A stretch of DNA of 64,000 bases from Arthrobacter globiformis (GCF_030818015.1 NZ_JAUSZX010000001.1:4879412-4943411); one strand, 5' to 3'; numbered from the stretch's first letter, positions 51,036 to 61,058 are shown. Translations and numbers: made by a program. Notes: a model not told the origin generated them from the letters alone.

Positions 51036-52157
51036 TTGAACACCACCCTGGACACAGTGATTATCGGAGGCGGAGCCATGGGTTCCGCTGCCGCCTGGGC
51101 GCTGGCTGCCCGTGGGCGCGACGTGACCCTGCTCGAGCAGTTCACGCTCGGTCACCACAAGGGTGCCTCGCACGGCGCAACCCGGAACCTGAGCCTTGCC
51201 TACGCCGAACCCGAGTACGTGGCCATGCTGGCCGAAACGCTGAAGCTCTGGGCCGAGCTCGAAGTCGAGAGCGGCGAACGGCTGCTGGCGCGCACCGGCG
51301 TCGTCAACCACGGCCCCGACCCCCGCCTCGGCGACATCCACGCAGCGCTCAGCGGCGCCGGCCTGCGGGCCGACTTCGTGCCGCTCGCCGAAGCCGGCGA
51401 GCGCTGGCGCGGCATCCGCTTCGACCAGCAGGTTCTTCACATGCCCGACGGCGGCCAGCTCAACCCCGAGGCCGCCCTCCCGGCGTTCCAGCGGCTCGCG
51501 GCACGGAACGGTGCGGCTATTCGGCATGGCGTGAAGGTTGTGGGGCTGGAAATACTCGACGACGGCGTCCGGCTCACTGTGGACGACGGCGGCCGGACGG
51601 AGCTGCTCACCGCCCGGCAGGCGGTGGTCACCGCGGGCGGCTGGACCTCCAAGCTCCTCGCAGGCTCAATCGCCACGCCGCGCCTGACGGTCACGCAGGA
51701 GCAGCCTGCCCACTTCGGCATCACCGACGACGGCGCCACCTGGCCCGGGTTCAACCATTTCCCCGGCGAGGGCGGGGACTACGCGGGCTTCTACTCCCCC
51801 GTGTACGGCATGCTGACCCCCGGCGAGGGCGTCAAGGCGGGCTGGCACGGAGTGGGGCCGGTGGTGGACCCGGACAGGAGGTCCTACCTGCCCGAACCGC
51901 GCCAGCGCGCCGCCCTGCAGCAGTACGCGAGGGACTGGCTGCCCGGGGTGGACGCCGACGCCATGACGGACATCAGCTGCACCTACACGACCGCTCCGGA
52001 CCACAACTTCGTGCTGGACAGGATCGGCCCGGTGATCATCGGGGCGGGCTTCGCCGGCCACGGCTTCAAGTTCACGCCGGTGGTGGGCCGGATCCTCGCT
52101 GACCTTGCCACCGGGGAAGGCCCCGCGCCGGCCATATTCGCGGCTTCCCGGGCCTAA
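51036..52157 (+). CDS. monomeric sarcosine oxidase / N-methyltryptophan oxidase-like flavoenzyme
   Basis: 373 residues. The dinucleotide-binding motif IIGGGAMGSAAAWALA starts near residue 8, and GASHGATRN is the FAD-contact loop of MSOX-type enzymes. The cysteine in SCTYTTAPDHNF aligns with the residue that binds FAD covalently in monomeric sarcosine oxidase. It would oxidise an N-methyl or secondary amino acid to an imine and H2O2. The start is TTG with GGAGG upstream. The exact substrate is open. Confidence 0.85.
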   Translation: MNTTLDTVIIGGGAMGSAAAWALAARGRDVTLLEQFTLGHHKGASHGATRNLSLAYAEPEYVAMLAETLKLWAELEVESGERLLARTGVVNHGPDPRLGDIHAALSGAGLRADFVPLAEAGERWRGIRFDQQVLHMPDGGQLNPEAALPAFQRLAARNGAAIRHGVKVVGLEILDDGVRLTVDDGGRTELLTARQAVVTAGGWTSKLLAGSIATPRLTVTQEQPAHFGITDDGATWPGFNHFPGEGGDYAGFYSPVYGMLTPGEGVKAGWHGVGPVVDPDRRSYLPEPRQRAALQQYARDWLPGVDADAMTDISCTYTTAPDHNFVLDRIGPVIIGAGFAGHGFKFTPVVGRILADLATGEGPAPAIFAASRA

Positions 52158-52199
52158 GAAACCCCGAGGCTGAAACCCCGCCCCATGACCGCCCCAGGT

Positions 52200-54851
52200 T
52201 CAGCTCCGCTGGTGCCGGTCCAGGAGCCGGGCGCAACGGATGAATCCGAGGTGTGAGTACGCCTGCGGGTGGTTTCCCAGGTGCGTCTCCGTGCCGGGGT
52301 CGTACTCCTCCGGCAGCAGGCCCGTGGGTCCGAACAGGTTGACCAGCTGGTCGAAGAGGTCCCAGGCGTCGGCGATCCGGCCCACCGCCACATACGCCTC
52401 GATCAGCCAGGTGGTGCAGATGTGGAACCCGCCCTCCAGGCCCGGCAGGCCGTCGTCGTACTTGTACCGGAAGACAGTGGGTCCCACGCGGAGTTCCCGC
52501 TCCACGGCCGTGACGGTGTCCAGGAACCGCTGATCCTTGGCGTCGAGCAGGCCGGACAGTCCGATGTGCAGGACCGCGGCGTCAAGGTCGGGGCTGTCGT
52601 AGGCGACGGTGTAGGACGCGGCGGTGTGGTCCCACCCCTCGCGGAGCACCTCATCCCGGATGGTCGAGGCCGTGTCCGCCCAGGCAGGTTCGGGACTGCG
52701 GCCGTGGCGTGCGGCGGTGCGCAGGGCCCGGTCCAGGGTGACCCAGCACATCACTTTGGTGTAGACGTGGTGCCTCGGTGCGCGGCGCGCCTCCCAGATG
52801 CCGTGGTCCGCCTCGTGCCACCGAGCCAGCACGGCACTGGCCATCTGGACCAGCAGCTCCCAGTGCGCGTCAGCCAGCGAACCCCGGGACTCGCTCAGCC
52901 CGTGGATCAGCTCGGCTATCGGGCCAAAGACATCGAGCTGGACCTGGTGGTCCGCGGCGTTGCCGATCCGCACAGGACGCGAGCCCGCATATCCGGGCAG
53001 GCTCTCGATGATGGCCTCCGTGGACAGCGGCGCGCCGGTGACCGAATACAGCGGATGCAGCCACTCCGGCCCCGGGGCGTTGGCCAGGATGCCGGTCAGC
53101 CACCTCAGGAAACCGTCGGCCTCCACCGTTGACCCCAGATCCACCAGGGCACTGACGGTCATGGAGCCGTCGCGCAGCCAGCAGTAGCGGTAATCCCAGT
53201 TGCGGGTGCCACCGATGCCCTCCGGAAGGGACGTGGTGGGGGCCGCGAGCACCGCGCCGGTGGGCTCGTGGACCAGCGCGCGCAGCACCAGGGCCGAGCG
53301 CCGCACCAGGGACGGCTTGACGGATGGCAGCGTCAGGTTCTGGACCCAGCGGCGGGAATGATGGGCGACGGCGGCCCTGCGGTCCGCTTCATCCGTCGCC
53401 GCTTTGTCCTTCCAGGACGCGTGCTGGGGCTCCGTATCGCCGCACCGGAGGTTGAGGACGACCGGTCCGTGCTGCAGGTTAACCTCGGCGGTGGCCGTTG
53501 CGTGCCGCCCGTCCGAGGTGATGGCGAAGCTGACGTCCGGCGCCAGCAGGATGATGGGGTCGGACGTGCCGACGACGTGAAGCTCCCCGCCGCGTGCCTC
53601 CATGCTGAAGGGCGCATTGGCGTAATCCGGCCGGGGCGCGAAGACGATCCGGGCCGCCCCGGTGCCGGACAGCACCCGGACCAGACTTGTAATGCCTTCC
53701 GGGGCAGGCTCAAGATAGTCGGTCACGGTGACGTCCGCCCACCGTGTTTCCACGATCATGGTGCTGTCCACGTACCGCTGGCCCAGCACCCGCGACGCCT
53801 TGACCGGCTCCACGGAGAAGTGCCCGGCAGCGTCGCCGCCCAGGATGTGGGCAAAGAGGGAGCCCGAGTCCGGCAGGGGGTGGCTCATCCAGCAGATCTT
53901 TGCCTCGGGCGTCACAAGCGCCGTGGAGGAGCCGTTCCCGATCATCGAGTGCCGCTCCAGGCCCACGGCGTCCTCACCGAAAAGCCAGGCGCGGCGCAGC
54001 TCGAAGAGGATCCCCAACACGCGCGCGAACGATTCCGGATCCTTCAGCCGGTGTTTGGCCGGCGACGGCAGGTCCCCCACCCACAGCCCCATGTCCGGGC
54101 CGCGCAGCGTGGCCATGGCCAGTTCATCGCTCACGGCATCCCCCGCGTACAGCGCAGCGCTCACACCCAGCCGGGCCCGCAGGTGGTCCAGGGCATCGGC
54201 TTTGGAGGGCTGCACCACGGACAGGTCCAGGACGGAGCCGTCCACAATGAAGAACAGCCCAAGGGCCCGGGCAACCTCCTCCGCCTTCCTGGCACACTTG
54301 GCCACGGCATCCGGCGCGGCGGATCTGGTGTGGACAGAGACCGCGACGGGTTTCCGTTCGATGGTGATTCCTTTGTAGGCGCCCACCGCTTCCAGCAGCG
54401 CCTGGTTGGCCTGCTGCAGCACCGACTCGGTGGCCAGGGACAGGCCGTGTGCGAATCCCATGTCGAACTCTGCCCCGTGCGAGCCCACCAGGTGGACCTC
54501 GGCGGGAAGCCTGGAGACCGCGGCCAGGTCACGCAGGGACCGTCCGGAGATGACGGCGGCGTGCGTGTTGGGCAAGGCGGCCAGGGCCCGGAGGGCGATG
54601 GCAGCGCCGCCAAGCGGCAGTGTTTCCGTGGAGATGCCTTCCGCGGCACACAGGGTTCCGCCGTAGTTGCAGGCGACGAGCAGCCCCGGGGTCCGGGCCA
54701 GGATCTTCAGTTCGCCGAGCAGCTGGGGTGTGAGCCCGTCGTCGGACGCCTCCGACTGGACGAAGGCCCGCAGCAGGCCCAGCGGCAGGGATTTGGTCAG
54801 CAGTGCGGAATCGGCCACCGTCTGGTTGAGCGGAGTGGGCATGCGCGGCAA
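52200..54851 (-). CDS. trehalose-phosphatase-like (degenerate) - GH15 glucoamylase/trehalase fusion
   Basis: 883 residues. Residues ~50-290 form an OtsB-like HAD domain, and ~300-883 form a GH15 (alpha/alpha)6 hydrolase. The GH15 catalytic acids are visible in DHGIWEAR and GLLPEEYDP, and WLRDGSM is the substrate loop. Actinobacterial GH15 enzymes hydrolyse trehalose. In the HAD part the DxDGT nucleophile motif reads NYGGT (N62, G64), and GDDxTD reads GDAVSD. The phosphatase is therefore probably dead while VGSHGAEF and the general fold remain. The start is ATG 54851. It is monocistronic. Confidence 0.87.
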   Translation of the reverse strand: MPRMPTPLNQTVADSALLTKSLPLGLLRAFVQSEASDDGLTPQLLGELKILARTPGLLVACNYGGTLCAAEGISTETLPLGGAAIALRALAALPNTHAAVISGRSLRDLAAVSRLPAEVHLVGSHGAEFDMGFAHGLSLATESVLQQANQALLEAVGAYKGITIERKPVAVSVHTRSAAPDAVAKCARKAEEVARALGLFFIVDGSVLDLSVVQPSKADALDHLRARLGVSAALYAGDAVSDELAMATLRGPDMGLWVGDLPSPAKHRLKDPESFARVLGILFELRRAWLFGEDAVGLERHSMIGNGSSTALVTPEAKICWMSHPLPDSGSLFAHILGGDAAGHFSVEPVKASRVLGQRYVDSTMIVETRWADVTVTDYLEPAPEGITSLVRVLSGTGAARIVFAPRPDYANAPFSMEARGGELHVVGTSDPIILLAPDVSFAITSDGRHATATAEVNLQHGPVVLNLRCGDTEPQHASWKDKAATDEADRRAAVAHHSRRWVQNLTLPSVKPSLVRRSALVLRALVHEPTGAVLAAPTTSLPEGIGGTRNWDYRYCWLRDGSMTVSALVDLGSTVEADGFLRWLTGILANAPGPEWLHPLYSVTGAPLSTEAIIESLPGYAGSRPVRIGNAADHQVQLDVFGPIAELIHGLSESRGSLADAHWELLVQMASAVLARWHEADHGIWEARRAPRHHVYTKVMCWVTLDRALRTAARHGRSPEPAWADTASTIRDEVLREGWDHTAASYTVAYDSPDLDAAVLHIGLSGLLDAKDQRFLDTVTAVERELRVGPTVFRYKYDDGLPGLEGGFHICTTWLIEAYVAVGRIADAWDLFDQLVNLFGPTGLLPEEYDPGTETHLGNHPQAYSHLGFIRCARLLDRHQRS

Positions 54852-55065
54852 TCCTTCGGATTATCCCCAATCGGTCTTGGACACCTCAAGTGTCCGCGGC
54901 GGCCGTTTCCCCTGAATATCCCGGTTATTGCGTTCGTGTAACTTTATCGGCTCTGTTCGTGCTGGCTGAAACTCAGCAGTTGGGCGAATCGTTTTCGTAG
55001 GCTCCGGCATTGGCGGCGGCCGTTCCGGCGCAGTCCCCGTTCTGATATTTCTTTGCGTTAGAGGT

Positions 55066-56055
55066 TCACACGCTCACCAGTCCGGCTACCTCTGCAAGGA
55101 GCTCAACCGAGCGCAGCCGTTCTGCGGTTCCGGTGCTCTGGTGCGCCACGATGAGCTCGTCGGCCCCGGCATGCCGGGCGAAGCCGTCCAGATATTCCAG
55201 CACGACGTCCGGGGTGCCCACGGCCGAGTACTTCATCATCTGCGAGATGTGCTGTCCCTGCGGCGAGTCCAGGATCATGTCCGCTTCGTCGTCGGTGAAT
55301 TGCCGCCCGCCGCCAAAGAACAGTGAGACGCGGGCACGCATAGTGGCGCGCAGCATCTCCTGGGCGTCCGAGGCAGCATCGGCGGCCACCACGTTGACGC
55401 CTGCAATAACGTGCGGCGCGGCCAGCTGCTTCGACGGCTTAAACTCGCGGCGGTACACGGCGACCGCGTCCTGCAGCGCGTTCGGGGCGAAGTGGGAGGC
55501 GAAGGCGTACGGCAGCCCCAGCTGCGCCGCCAGCCTCGCTCCGAAGAGGGAGGACCCCAGAATGTAGAGGGGCACGTTGGTTCCCCTGCCCGGCGTCGCC
55601 TCCACGCCCTGCATGCGGGTGGGCCCGGTGAGGTAGCCCTGCAGCTCCAGGACGTCCTGCGGGAAGGTGTCGGCCGAATGCGGGTCACGGCGCAGGGCGC
55701 GCATGGTGTTCTGGTCGCTGCCGGGCGCACGGCCGAGGCCCAGGTCAATCCGGCCGGGATGCAGGGTCTCCAGTGTGCCGAACTGCTCGGCGATGGTAAG
55801 CGGGGAATGGTTGGGCAGCATCACTCCGCCGGCGCCCAGCCTGATGCTCTCGGTGTGGGCGGCTACGTGGGCGATCAGCACAGACGTGGCAGACGATGCA
55901 ATTGAAGACATGTTGTGGTGCTCGGCGTACCAGACCCGCCGGTAGCCGAGTTTTTCGGCCAGCTGGGCCATGGCGACGCTCCCGGCAAGGCTCTCCGCCG
56001 CCGTCTGGCCCTTGCCGATGGTTGCCAGGTCGAGGATGGAGAGGGGAACAGTCAC
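55066..56055 (-). CDS. luciferase-like (LLM class) flavin oxidoreductase
   Basis: 329 residues of the short LLM group with the MsnO8 pattern: [46 protein letters not shown], and [11 protein letters not shown]. It uses FMN or F420-type flavin chemistry on an unknown substrate. GTG 56055 gives the family-typical opening, whereas the upstream extension is low-complexity. The start is divergent from the HerA-like gene at 56210. Confidence 0.86.
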   Translation of the reverse strand: MTVPLSILDLATIGKGQTAAESLAGSVAMAQLAEKLGYRRVWYAEHHNMSSIASSATSVLIAHVAAHTESIRLGAGGVMLPNHSPLTIAEQFGTLETLHPGRIDLGLGRAPGSDQNTMRALRRDPHSADTFPQDVLELQGYLTGPTRMQGVEATPGRGTNVPLYILGSSLFGARLAAQLGLPYAFASHFAPNALQDAVAVYRREFKPSKQLAAPHVIAGVNVVAADAASDAQEMLRATMRARVSLFFGGGRQFTDDEADMILDSPQGQHISQMMKYSAVGTPDVVLEYLDGFARHAGADELIVAHQSTGTAERLRSVELLAEVAGLVSV

Positions 56056-56209
56056 GGCGGGATGGCCTTTCGTAGGGGGTTGTGCAGCTGCCGGCCTCGC
56101 GGTGGCCCGGCACGTTGGGAACAACGACGGCGGAGCCCGGGTTATTTCTTTGCGCGCCGGTGACGCTGTCCACATATCCCGTCCATGCGCCTCCCGCTAT
56201 GCTGGCGGC

Positions 56210-57922
56210 ATGGCCAACAAGTCCACCGCAGATAAAGTAGCCACCATCCAAAAGGGCTACGCCCTGGAGGGTGCCACCATCGAGCTGGGCGCCGCCATCG
56301 TCGACGGCGAACTGCACAAGGACGCGCCGGTCCGGCTGCCGCTGTCCATGATGAACCGGCACGGCCTCGTGGCCGGCGCCACCGGCACGGGCAAGACTGT
56401 CACCCTGCACATGATGGCAGAGCAGCTCTCGACCGCCGGGGTGCCCGTATTCCTGGCAGACATCAAGGGCGATCTTTCAGGGCTTGCCACGGCGGCCGCC
56501 GGAAGCGACAAGCTGGCCAAGCGGACCGAGAGCATCGGGCAGGCATGGTCAGGGAAGACGTTTCCGGTGGAGTTCCTGGCCCTCGGTGGGGACGGCGACG
56601 GCATCCCCGTCCGCGCCACGATTACGTCGTTCGGGCCCATCCTGCTCTCCCGGGTCCTGGAGCTCAACGACACGCAGGAATCCAGCCTCCAGCTTGTGTT
56701 CCACTTTGCGGACAAGAACAACCTTGAGCTGGTGGATCTGAAGGACCTGCGTGCAGCCATTCAGTTCCTCATCTCCGACGAGGGCAAGGAAGCGCTCAAG
56801 GACCTGGGCGGCTTGTCCAAGGGCACCGCCGGCGTCATCCTCCGCGAACTGGTGACCCTCGAGGCGCAGGGCATGGAGCGGTTCTTCGGCGAGCCCGAGT
56901 TCGACACCGCCGAGCTGCTCCGCACGGCGCCTGACGGGCGTGGCGTCATCAGCTGCCTGGAGCTGCCCACCCTGCAGACCAAGCCGTTGGTCTTCTCCAC
57001 CTTCCTCATGTGGCTGCTCGCGGATCTGTTCGAGGACCTGCCCGAAGCCGGCGACCTCGACAAGCCCAAGCTCGTGTTTTTCCTTGACGAGGCGCACCTG
57101 CTTTTCAACGACGCTTCCAAGGCCTTCCTGGAAGCCATCACCACCACGGTCCGCCTGATCCGTTCCAAGGGCGTGGGCATCTTCTTCGTTACACAGACCC
57201 CGAAGGATGTCCCTGCGGACGTCCTGGGGCAGCTTGCCAACCGCGTCCAGCACGCCCTCCGGGCATTCACGCCGGAGGATGCGAAGGCCCTCAAGGCCAC
57301 CGTCTCCACGTTCCCGGTCAGTGACTACGACCTCGAGGAAACCCTGACGTCCGCGGGCATCGGCGAAGCCGTCATCACGGTGATGAACGAGAGAGGAGCA
57401 CCGACGCCGGTTGCCCTGACCCGCCTCCGGGCGCCGGAGTCCGTCATGGGTCCCAGCGCCGTCGAACTGGTCAGGAGCACCGTGGCGGGGTCTGCGCTGC
57501 TCGCGAAGTATGGCACTGCGGTGGACAACGTCTCAGCGTACGAGAAACTGACCGGCAAGGCCGGGGCGTCCACAGGCGCCGCGGCACCCGGTCAGCCGCC
57601 GGTGCCTTCGCCCGAAGTGTTCGTCCCGGGCAGTCCTGGCACAACAGCCATCGACGACGAAGCCCGCCGCATCGAGGAGGAGATCCTCGGCCGTCCCAGC
57701 AGCAGGCAGCCCAGTAGCGGGCAGGCCGGCGGCGGGTCCGTACCTCCGCCGCCGGCCAGGCGCCAGGCTCCCCAATCCGGCGGCATGATGGACGACATCA
57801 CCGGCGCTCTCGGCGGGGTCCTTGGCAGCGGCCTGAAAAGCATGGCCCGGTCCATGGGAACGCAGCTCGGCCGGGAACTCCTGCGGGGCGTTTTCGGCAC
57901 CTCATCCCGGCGCCGCCGCTAG
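56210..57922 (+). CDS. DUF853/HerA-like ATPase (YjgR family)
   Basis: 570 residues. Walker A GATGTGKT is at 56-63 and Walker B is KLVFFLDEAHLLF. VTQTPKDVPADVLGQLANRVQHALRAFTPEDAKALK is the DUF853 hallmark. From ~430 on the protein is Pro/Gly/Ser-rich with a basic C-terminus. These HerA/FtsK-related ATPases are presumed DNA translocases of unknown function. TATGCT (56198-56203) lies 6 nt before the ATG (leaderless pattern). No NurA nuclease is next to it. Confidence 0.87.
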   Translation: MANKSTADKVATIQKGYALEGATIELGAAIVDGELHKDAPVRLPLSMMNRHGLVAGATGTGKTVTLHMMAEQLSTAGVPVFLADIKGDLSGLATAAAGSDKLAKRTESIGQAWSGKTFPVEFLALGGDGDGIPVRATITSFGPILLSRVLELNDTQESSLQLVFHFADKNNLELVDLKDLRAAIQFLISDEGKEALKDLGGLSKGTAGVILRELVTLEAQGMERFFGEPEFDTAELLRTAPDGRGVISCLELPTLQTKPLVFSTFLMWLLADLFEDLPEAGDLDKPKLVFFLDEAHLLFNDASKAFLEAITTTVRLIRSKGVGIFFVTQTPKDVPADVLGQLANRVQHALRAFTPEDAKALKATVSTFPVSDYDLEETLTSAGIGEAVITVMNERGAPTPVALTRLRAPESVMGPSAVELVRSTVAGSALLAKYGTAVDNVSAYEKLTGKAGASTGAAAPGQPPVPSPEVFVPGSPGTTAIDDEARRIEEEILGRPSSRQPSSGQAGGGSVPPPPARRQAPQSGGMMDDITGALGGVLGSGLKSMARSMGTQLGRELLRGVFGTSSRRRR

Positions 57923-58045
57923 CGGAAGGTAGCGCCGAAACCGGCGGGTGGGGCCCCGCCGTCGGGCGTTCCTGCGCATTGGGCCGGCGTCATGGGGACC
58001 GGCGCTACTCCAGAGTTGCCTGCCGTTGCAGGTAACGTGGGGTGC

Positions 58046-59044
58046 GTGCAAATGAGTCAAGCGTTGGTGAAGACGGCGGCCGGATGGCTGCTGGGCCTCA
58101 TGCTTGCCATCGTTGGCGCCATCGTTTCGGTCAATCTGGTCAACTCCTCCGTGGCCAGTCCGCAGCAGCCCGTGCGCGAATATCTGGAGGCCCTGCAGCA
58201 CGGCGAAGGCGAGCGGGCGCTTGGCCTGCTCCGCGCGTCGGTGCCGGACGCCGACGCCGCCATGCTCGACGGAACTGCCCTGCAGACGTCGGCATCGCGG
58301 ATCACGAACGTCAAGCTTGGCGCCGCAGTAGGGCGCGGCAGCAACCGGGTGATGGTGCCGATGGACTACACCATCGACGGCAGTCAGCTGCACACCGAGT
58401 TCCTGCTGGAGAGCACCGGTACCGAATGGCTGTTCTTCCACAAGTGGTCCTTCGTGCCGACCACCCTGCCCACCGTGGACGTGACGGTGGTGAACTCCGG
58501 CGAGGCAACGATGAACGGCGTGCCGGTGAACATGCCCGCCGGCCACAACAGCTTCGCGGTGTTCTACCCGGGTGAGTACGAGGCGTCCCTCAACGGCCAG
58601 TACTTCGCGGCTCCGCCCACGCGGGCCACAGTCTCCGGACGGGAAGCTCCCGCTGCACCGCTGAACCTGCTGACACATGCCACAGACGAACTCAAGCAGG
58701 CGGTGTCCGCCCGGGTCAAGGAGTTCCTCGACAAGTGCGCGGCGGAAGCCGGCCAGCAGCAGAAGCTCCAACCCGATTGCCCGTTCTACCACGTGACCAA
58801 CAACCGCGTGGTGGACGGGACCATCAAGTGGAACATCACCGAGTACCCGAAAATCACCATCGAGCCTTTCGACGGCAAGTGGGTGGTGGCGCCGCTGGAC
58901 GGCAAGGCAAAGATCACGGCCCAGCAGATCGACCTGTTCACCGGAGCCGTCTCGCCCCTGGACGTGGAGCACGATTTCAGCTTCACCACGCGGCTGGACA
59001 TCGAGGGCGACACCATCAAGGTCACGCCCCTGCTCACCTTCTAG
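58046..59044 (+). CDS. membrane-anchored exported protein of unknown function
   Basis: 332 residues with one N-terminal membrane anchor (about 13-33, GWLLGLMLAIVGAIVSVNLV). A large outside domain follows: an N-terminal DUF4878-like alpha/beta part (VREYLEALQHGEGERAL), then beta-rich repeats to the C-terminus. There are two cysteines near 235-255 (DKCAA, PDCPFY). GTG 58046 is favoured by TAACGT 7 nt upstream, and ATG 58052 is an alternative. I do not recognise a specific function. Confidence 0.72.
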   Translation: MQMSQALVKTAAGWLLGLMLAIVGAIVSVNLVNSSVASPQQPVREYLEALQHGEGERALGLLRASVPDADAAMLDGTALQTSASRITNVKLGAAVGRGSNRVMVPMDYTIDGSQLHTEFLLESTGTEWLFFHKWSFVPTTLPTVDVTVVNSGEATMNGVPVNMPAGHNSFAVFYPGEYEASLNGQYFAAPPTRATVSGREAPAAPLNLLTHATDELKQAVSARVKEFLDKCAAEAGQQQKLQPDCPFYHVTNNRVVDGTIKWNITEYPKITIEPFDGKWVVAPLDGKAKITAQQIDLFTGAVSPLDVEHDFSFTTRLDIEGDTIKVTPLLTF

Positions 59045-59053
59045 GGCCGACTC

Positions 59054-59074
59054 GCTGGGCCGGACCGGCCCAGC
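59054..59074. terminator. bidirectional terminator between convergent genes
   Basis: GCTGGGCCGG (59054-59063) and CCGGCCCAGC (59065-59074) form a perfect 10-bp stem around one base, in the 31-bp gap between the exported-protein gene and the thioredoxin-NHL gene. The flanking T-run is short (CTTTAG). Confidence 0.7.
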
Positions 59075-59075
59075 T

Positions 59076-61058
59076 TTAGTCCATGCCGCGCAGGTCCAGC
59101 ACCAGGTCGGTGTCGCCGTCGGCCTGCAGCACCACGGGGATGCCCCAGTCCTGCTGGTACAGGTGGCAGGCGGCGTGGTCGGGGATCTCGCCGTCTTCGG
59201 TTTCAGGGCCGTCACAGGCAGCTGCGCGGGCCGTAATGTGCAGGATGCCCTCCGGAACGTCGGAGGCCAGCTCGAGCGTACGGAGCAGGCCCACGGAGGT
59301 CCCGCCGCCGGCCACGAGCAGCTCCGGCGGGGTGGAGGAGATCTTCAGCTGCGTGGGGTCGCCCCAGCGGTCATCGAGCTTCTGGCCGGTGGGCGCCGTG
59401 AAGCGGACAGTGAGCTCCAGCAGACCGGGCGCCACAGGGCTCTTGGGCCTGTGCGTCTGGGCGGCGCCCTCGTCCACCTGCTGCGCTTCCTTGGGGATGG
59501 GCACGTACACAAGCTGGTGCTTGTTCGCCTCGACCACCACCAGCAGCGGCTCGGAGCCGGCCACCTGGGTGTGGTCGACGATCACATCGGACGGCTCGGC
59601 CAGGCCCCGCGCCAGCGTGGACACGGTGCCGGCGGCCGGATCGTAGCGGCGCACAGCTCCGTTGTAGGTGTCGGCAATGGCTACGGACCCGTCGGGCAGC
59701 ACGGTGACGCCGAGCGGATGCTGGAGGCGCGCCTCGGACGCCTCGCCGTCGCGGAAGCCGAAGTCGAAGAGGCCCTTGCCCACCGCTGATTCAACGGTGA
59801 CTGTTCCGTCGTCGCCGATCACCAGCTTGCGCAGGGCAGAGGTCTCGGAGTCCGCCACCCAGATGTTTCCGTCGGCGTCCTCGGCCACACCTGACGGCTG
59901 GGCGAACCAGGCCTCGTGGGCGGGCCCGTCCAGCAGGCCTTCGAGTCCGTTGCCGGCGACGATCGAGACATCCCCGGTGAGCGGCTCGTAGCTGAAGATC
60001 TGGTGCACACCGGCCATGGCGATCACCACGGCGTCCAGCTTGCTGGACCAGACGACATCCCACGGCGAGCTGAGCGCCACGTCCAGGGGGTGGTCCCCCA
60101 GGCGTCCCGTGAAGCCGGCCGCGTCCTCGTCCACGCGGGCGGGCCCGGTTTCGAGGAGCCGCTGCACGCCGCTGCCGACGAGGGTGGTGACGGTTCCGTC
60201 CGCGAGCGACAGTCCCCGCAGGCGGTGGTTGACGGAGTCGGCAATTACGACGTCGTAGCCCGTCTTCGCTGCCACCTCTTCCGGCAGCAGGACAAGACCC
60301 TGCGGTTCGTTGAACCGGGCGGTGCCGGCGGCACCGTCGGAGTGGCCTTTCTCCCCGGAACCGTACGTGCTCAGCACGGTGTGGAAGTCGGTGCCGAGCT
60401 CCAGAACGCGGTGGTGGCCGGTATCGGTGACAAGCCAGGTGCCGGCGTTAGCGGTGCCGGCGGCAGCACCGGCGTCGGACGCTGAACCACGGCCGGACGG
60501 AAGGTAGAGCGCCTTGCCCGGGAAGCGCAGGGTTCCCGACGTCGGCTCCGGGGCCACGTAGGGGCCGTTGCCGCGGTGCAGGGTGCCGCGGGCCTCGTGC
60601 TCGGCGATCAGCTCGGGAATGAGCACGCCCAGGCCGTCAGCATGGCCTTCGCCCGAAAGGTGCGCCACGATGTAGCCCTCCGGGTCAATGACCACCAGCG
60701 TGGGCCAGGCGCGGGCCGTGTAGGCCTTCCACGTTTCCAGTTCGGGATCGTCCAGGACCGGGTGGTGGATCTCGTAGCGCTCCACGGCGGCGGCCAGCGC
60801 GACGGGATCGGCCTCGTGCTCGAACTTAGGCGAGTGCACGCCAACTGTGACCAGGACGTCGGAGTACTTTTCCTCCAGCGGGCGGAGCTCGTCCAGCACG
60901 TGGAGGCAGTTGATGCAGCAGAAGGTCCAGAAGTCCAGGAGCACGATCTTGCCGCGCAGGGCGTGGAGGTCCAAGGTCTTGCCGCCGGTGTTCAGCCAGT
61001 TGCGGCCCACCAGTTCGGAGGCGCGCACCCGGTGGTGAGTGCGTACGGTTTCGCTCAT
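59076..61058 (-). CDS. thioredoxin-like domain with NHL-repeat beta-propeller
   Basis: 660 residues. Residues ~20-190 are a TlpA/thioredoxin fold with the redox pair C48-I-N-C51 in FWTFCCINCLHVLDEL. Residues ~200-520 are NHL repeats (FNEPQGLVL, DVALSSPWDVVW, WFAQPSGVAEDADGNIWVADSE, LQHPLGVTVLPDGSVAIADTYN). A C-terminal beta domain follows. There is no signal peptide, so it is probably cytoplasmic. It is coupled to the CopD/CtaG gene upstream (TGATG), which suggests a link to copper or oxidase assembly. Confidence 0.85.
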   Translation of the reverse strand: MSETVRTHHRVRASELVGRNWLNTGGKTLDLHALRGKIVLLDFWTFCCINCLHVLDELRPLEEKYSDVLVTVGVHSPKFEHEADPVALAAAVERYEIHHPVLDDPELETWKAYTARAWPTLVVIDPEGYIVAHLSGEGHADGLGVLIPELIAEHEARGTLHRGNGPYVAPEPTSGTLRFPGKALYLPSGRGSASDAGAAAGTANAGTWLVTDTGHHRVLELGTDFHTVLSTYGSGEKGHSDGAAGTARFNEPQGLVLLPEEVAAKTGYDVVIADSVNHRLRGLSLADGTVTTLVGSGVQRLLETGPARVDEDAAGFTGRLGDHPLDVALSSPWDVVWSSKLDAVVIAMAGVHQIFSYEPLTGDVSIVAGNGLEGLLDGPAHEAWFAQPSGVAEDADGNIWVADSETSALRKLVIGDDGTVTVESAVGKGLFDFGFRDGEASEARLQHPLGVTVLPDGSVAIADTYNGAVRRYDPAAGTVSTLARGLAEPSDVIVDHTQVAGSEPLLVVVEANKHQLVYVPIPKEAQQVDEGAAQTHRPKSPVAPGLLELTVRFTAPTGQKLDDRWGDPTQLKISSTPPELLVAGGGTSVGLLRTLELASDVPEGILHITARAAACDGPETEDGEIPDHAACHLYQQDWGIPVVLQADGDTDLVLDLRGMD

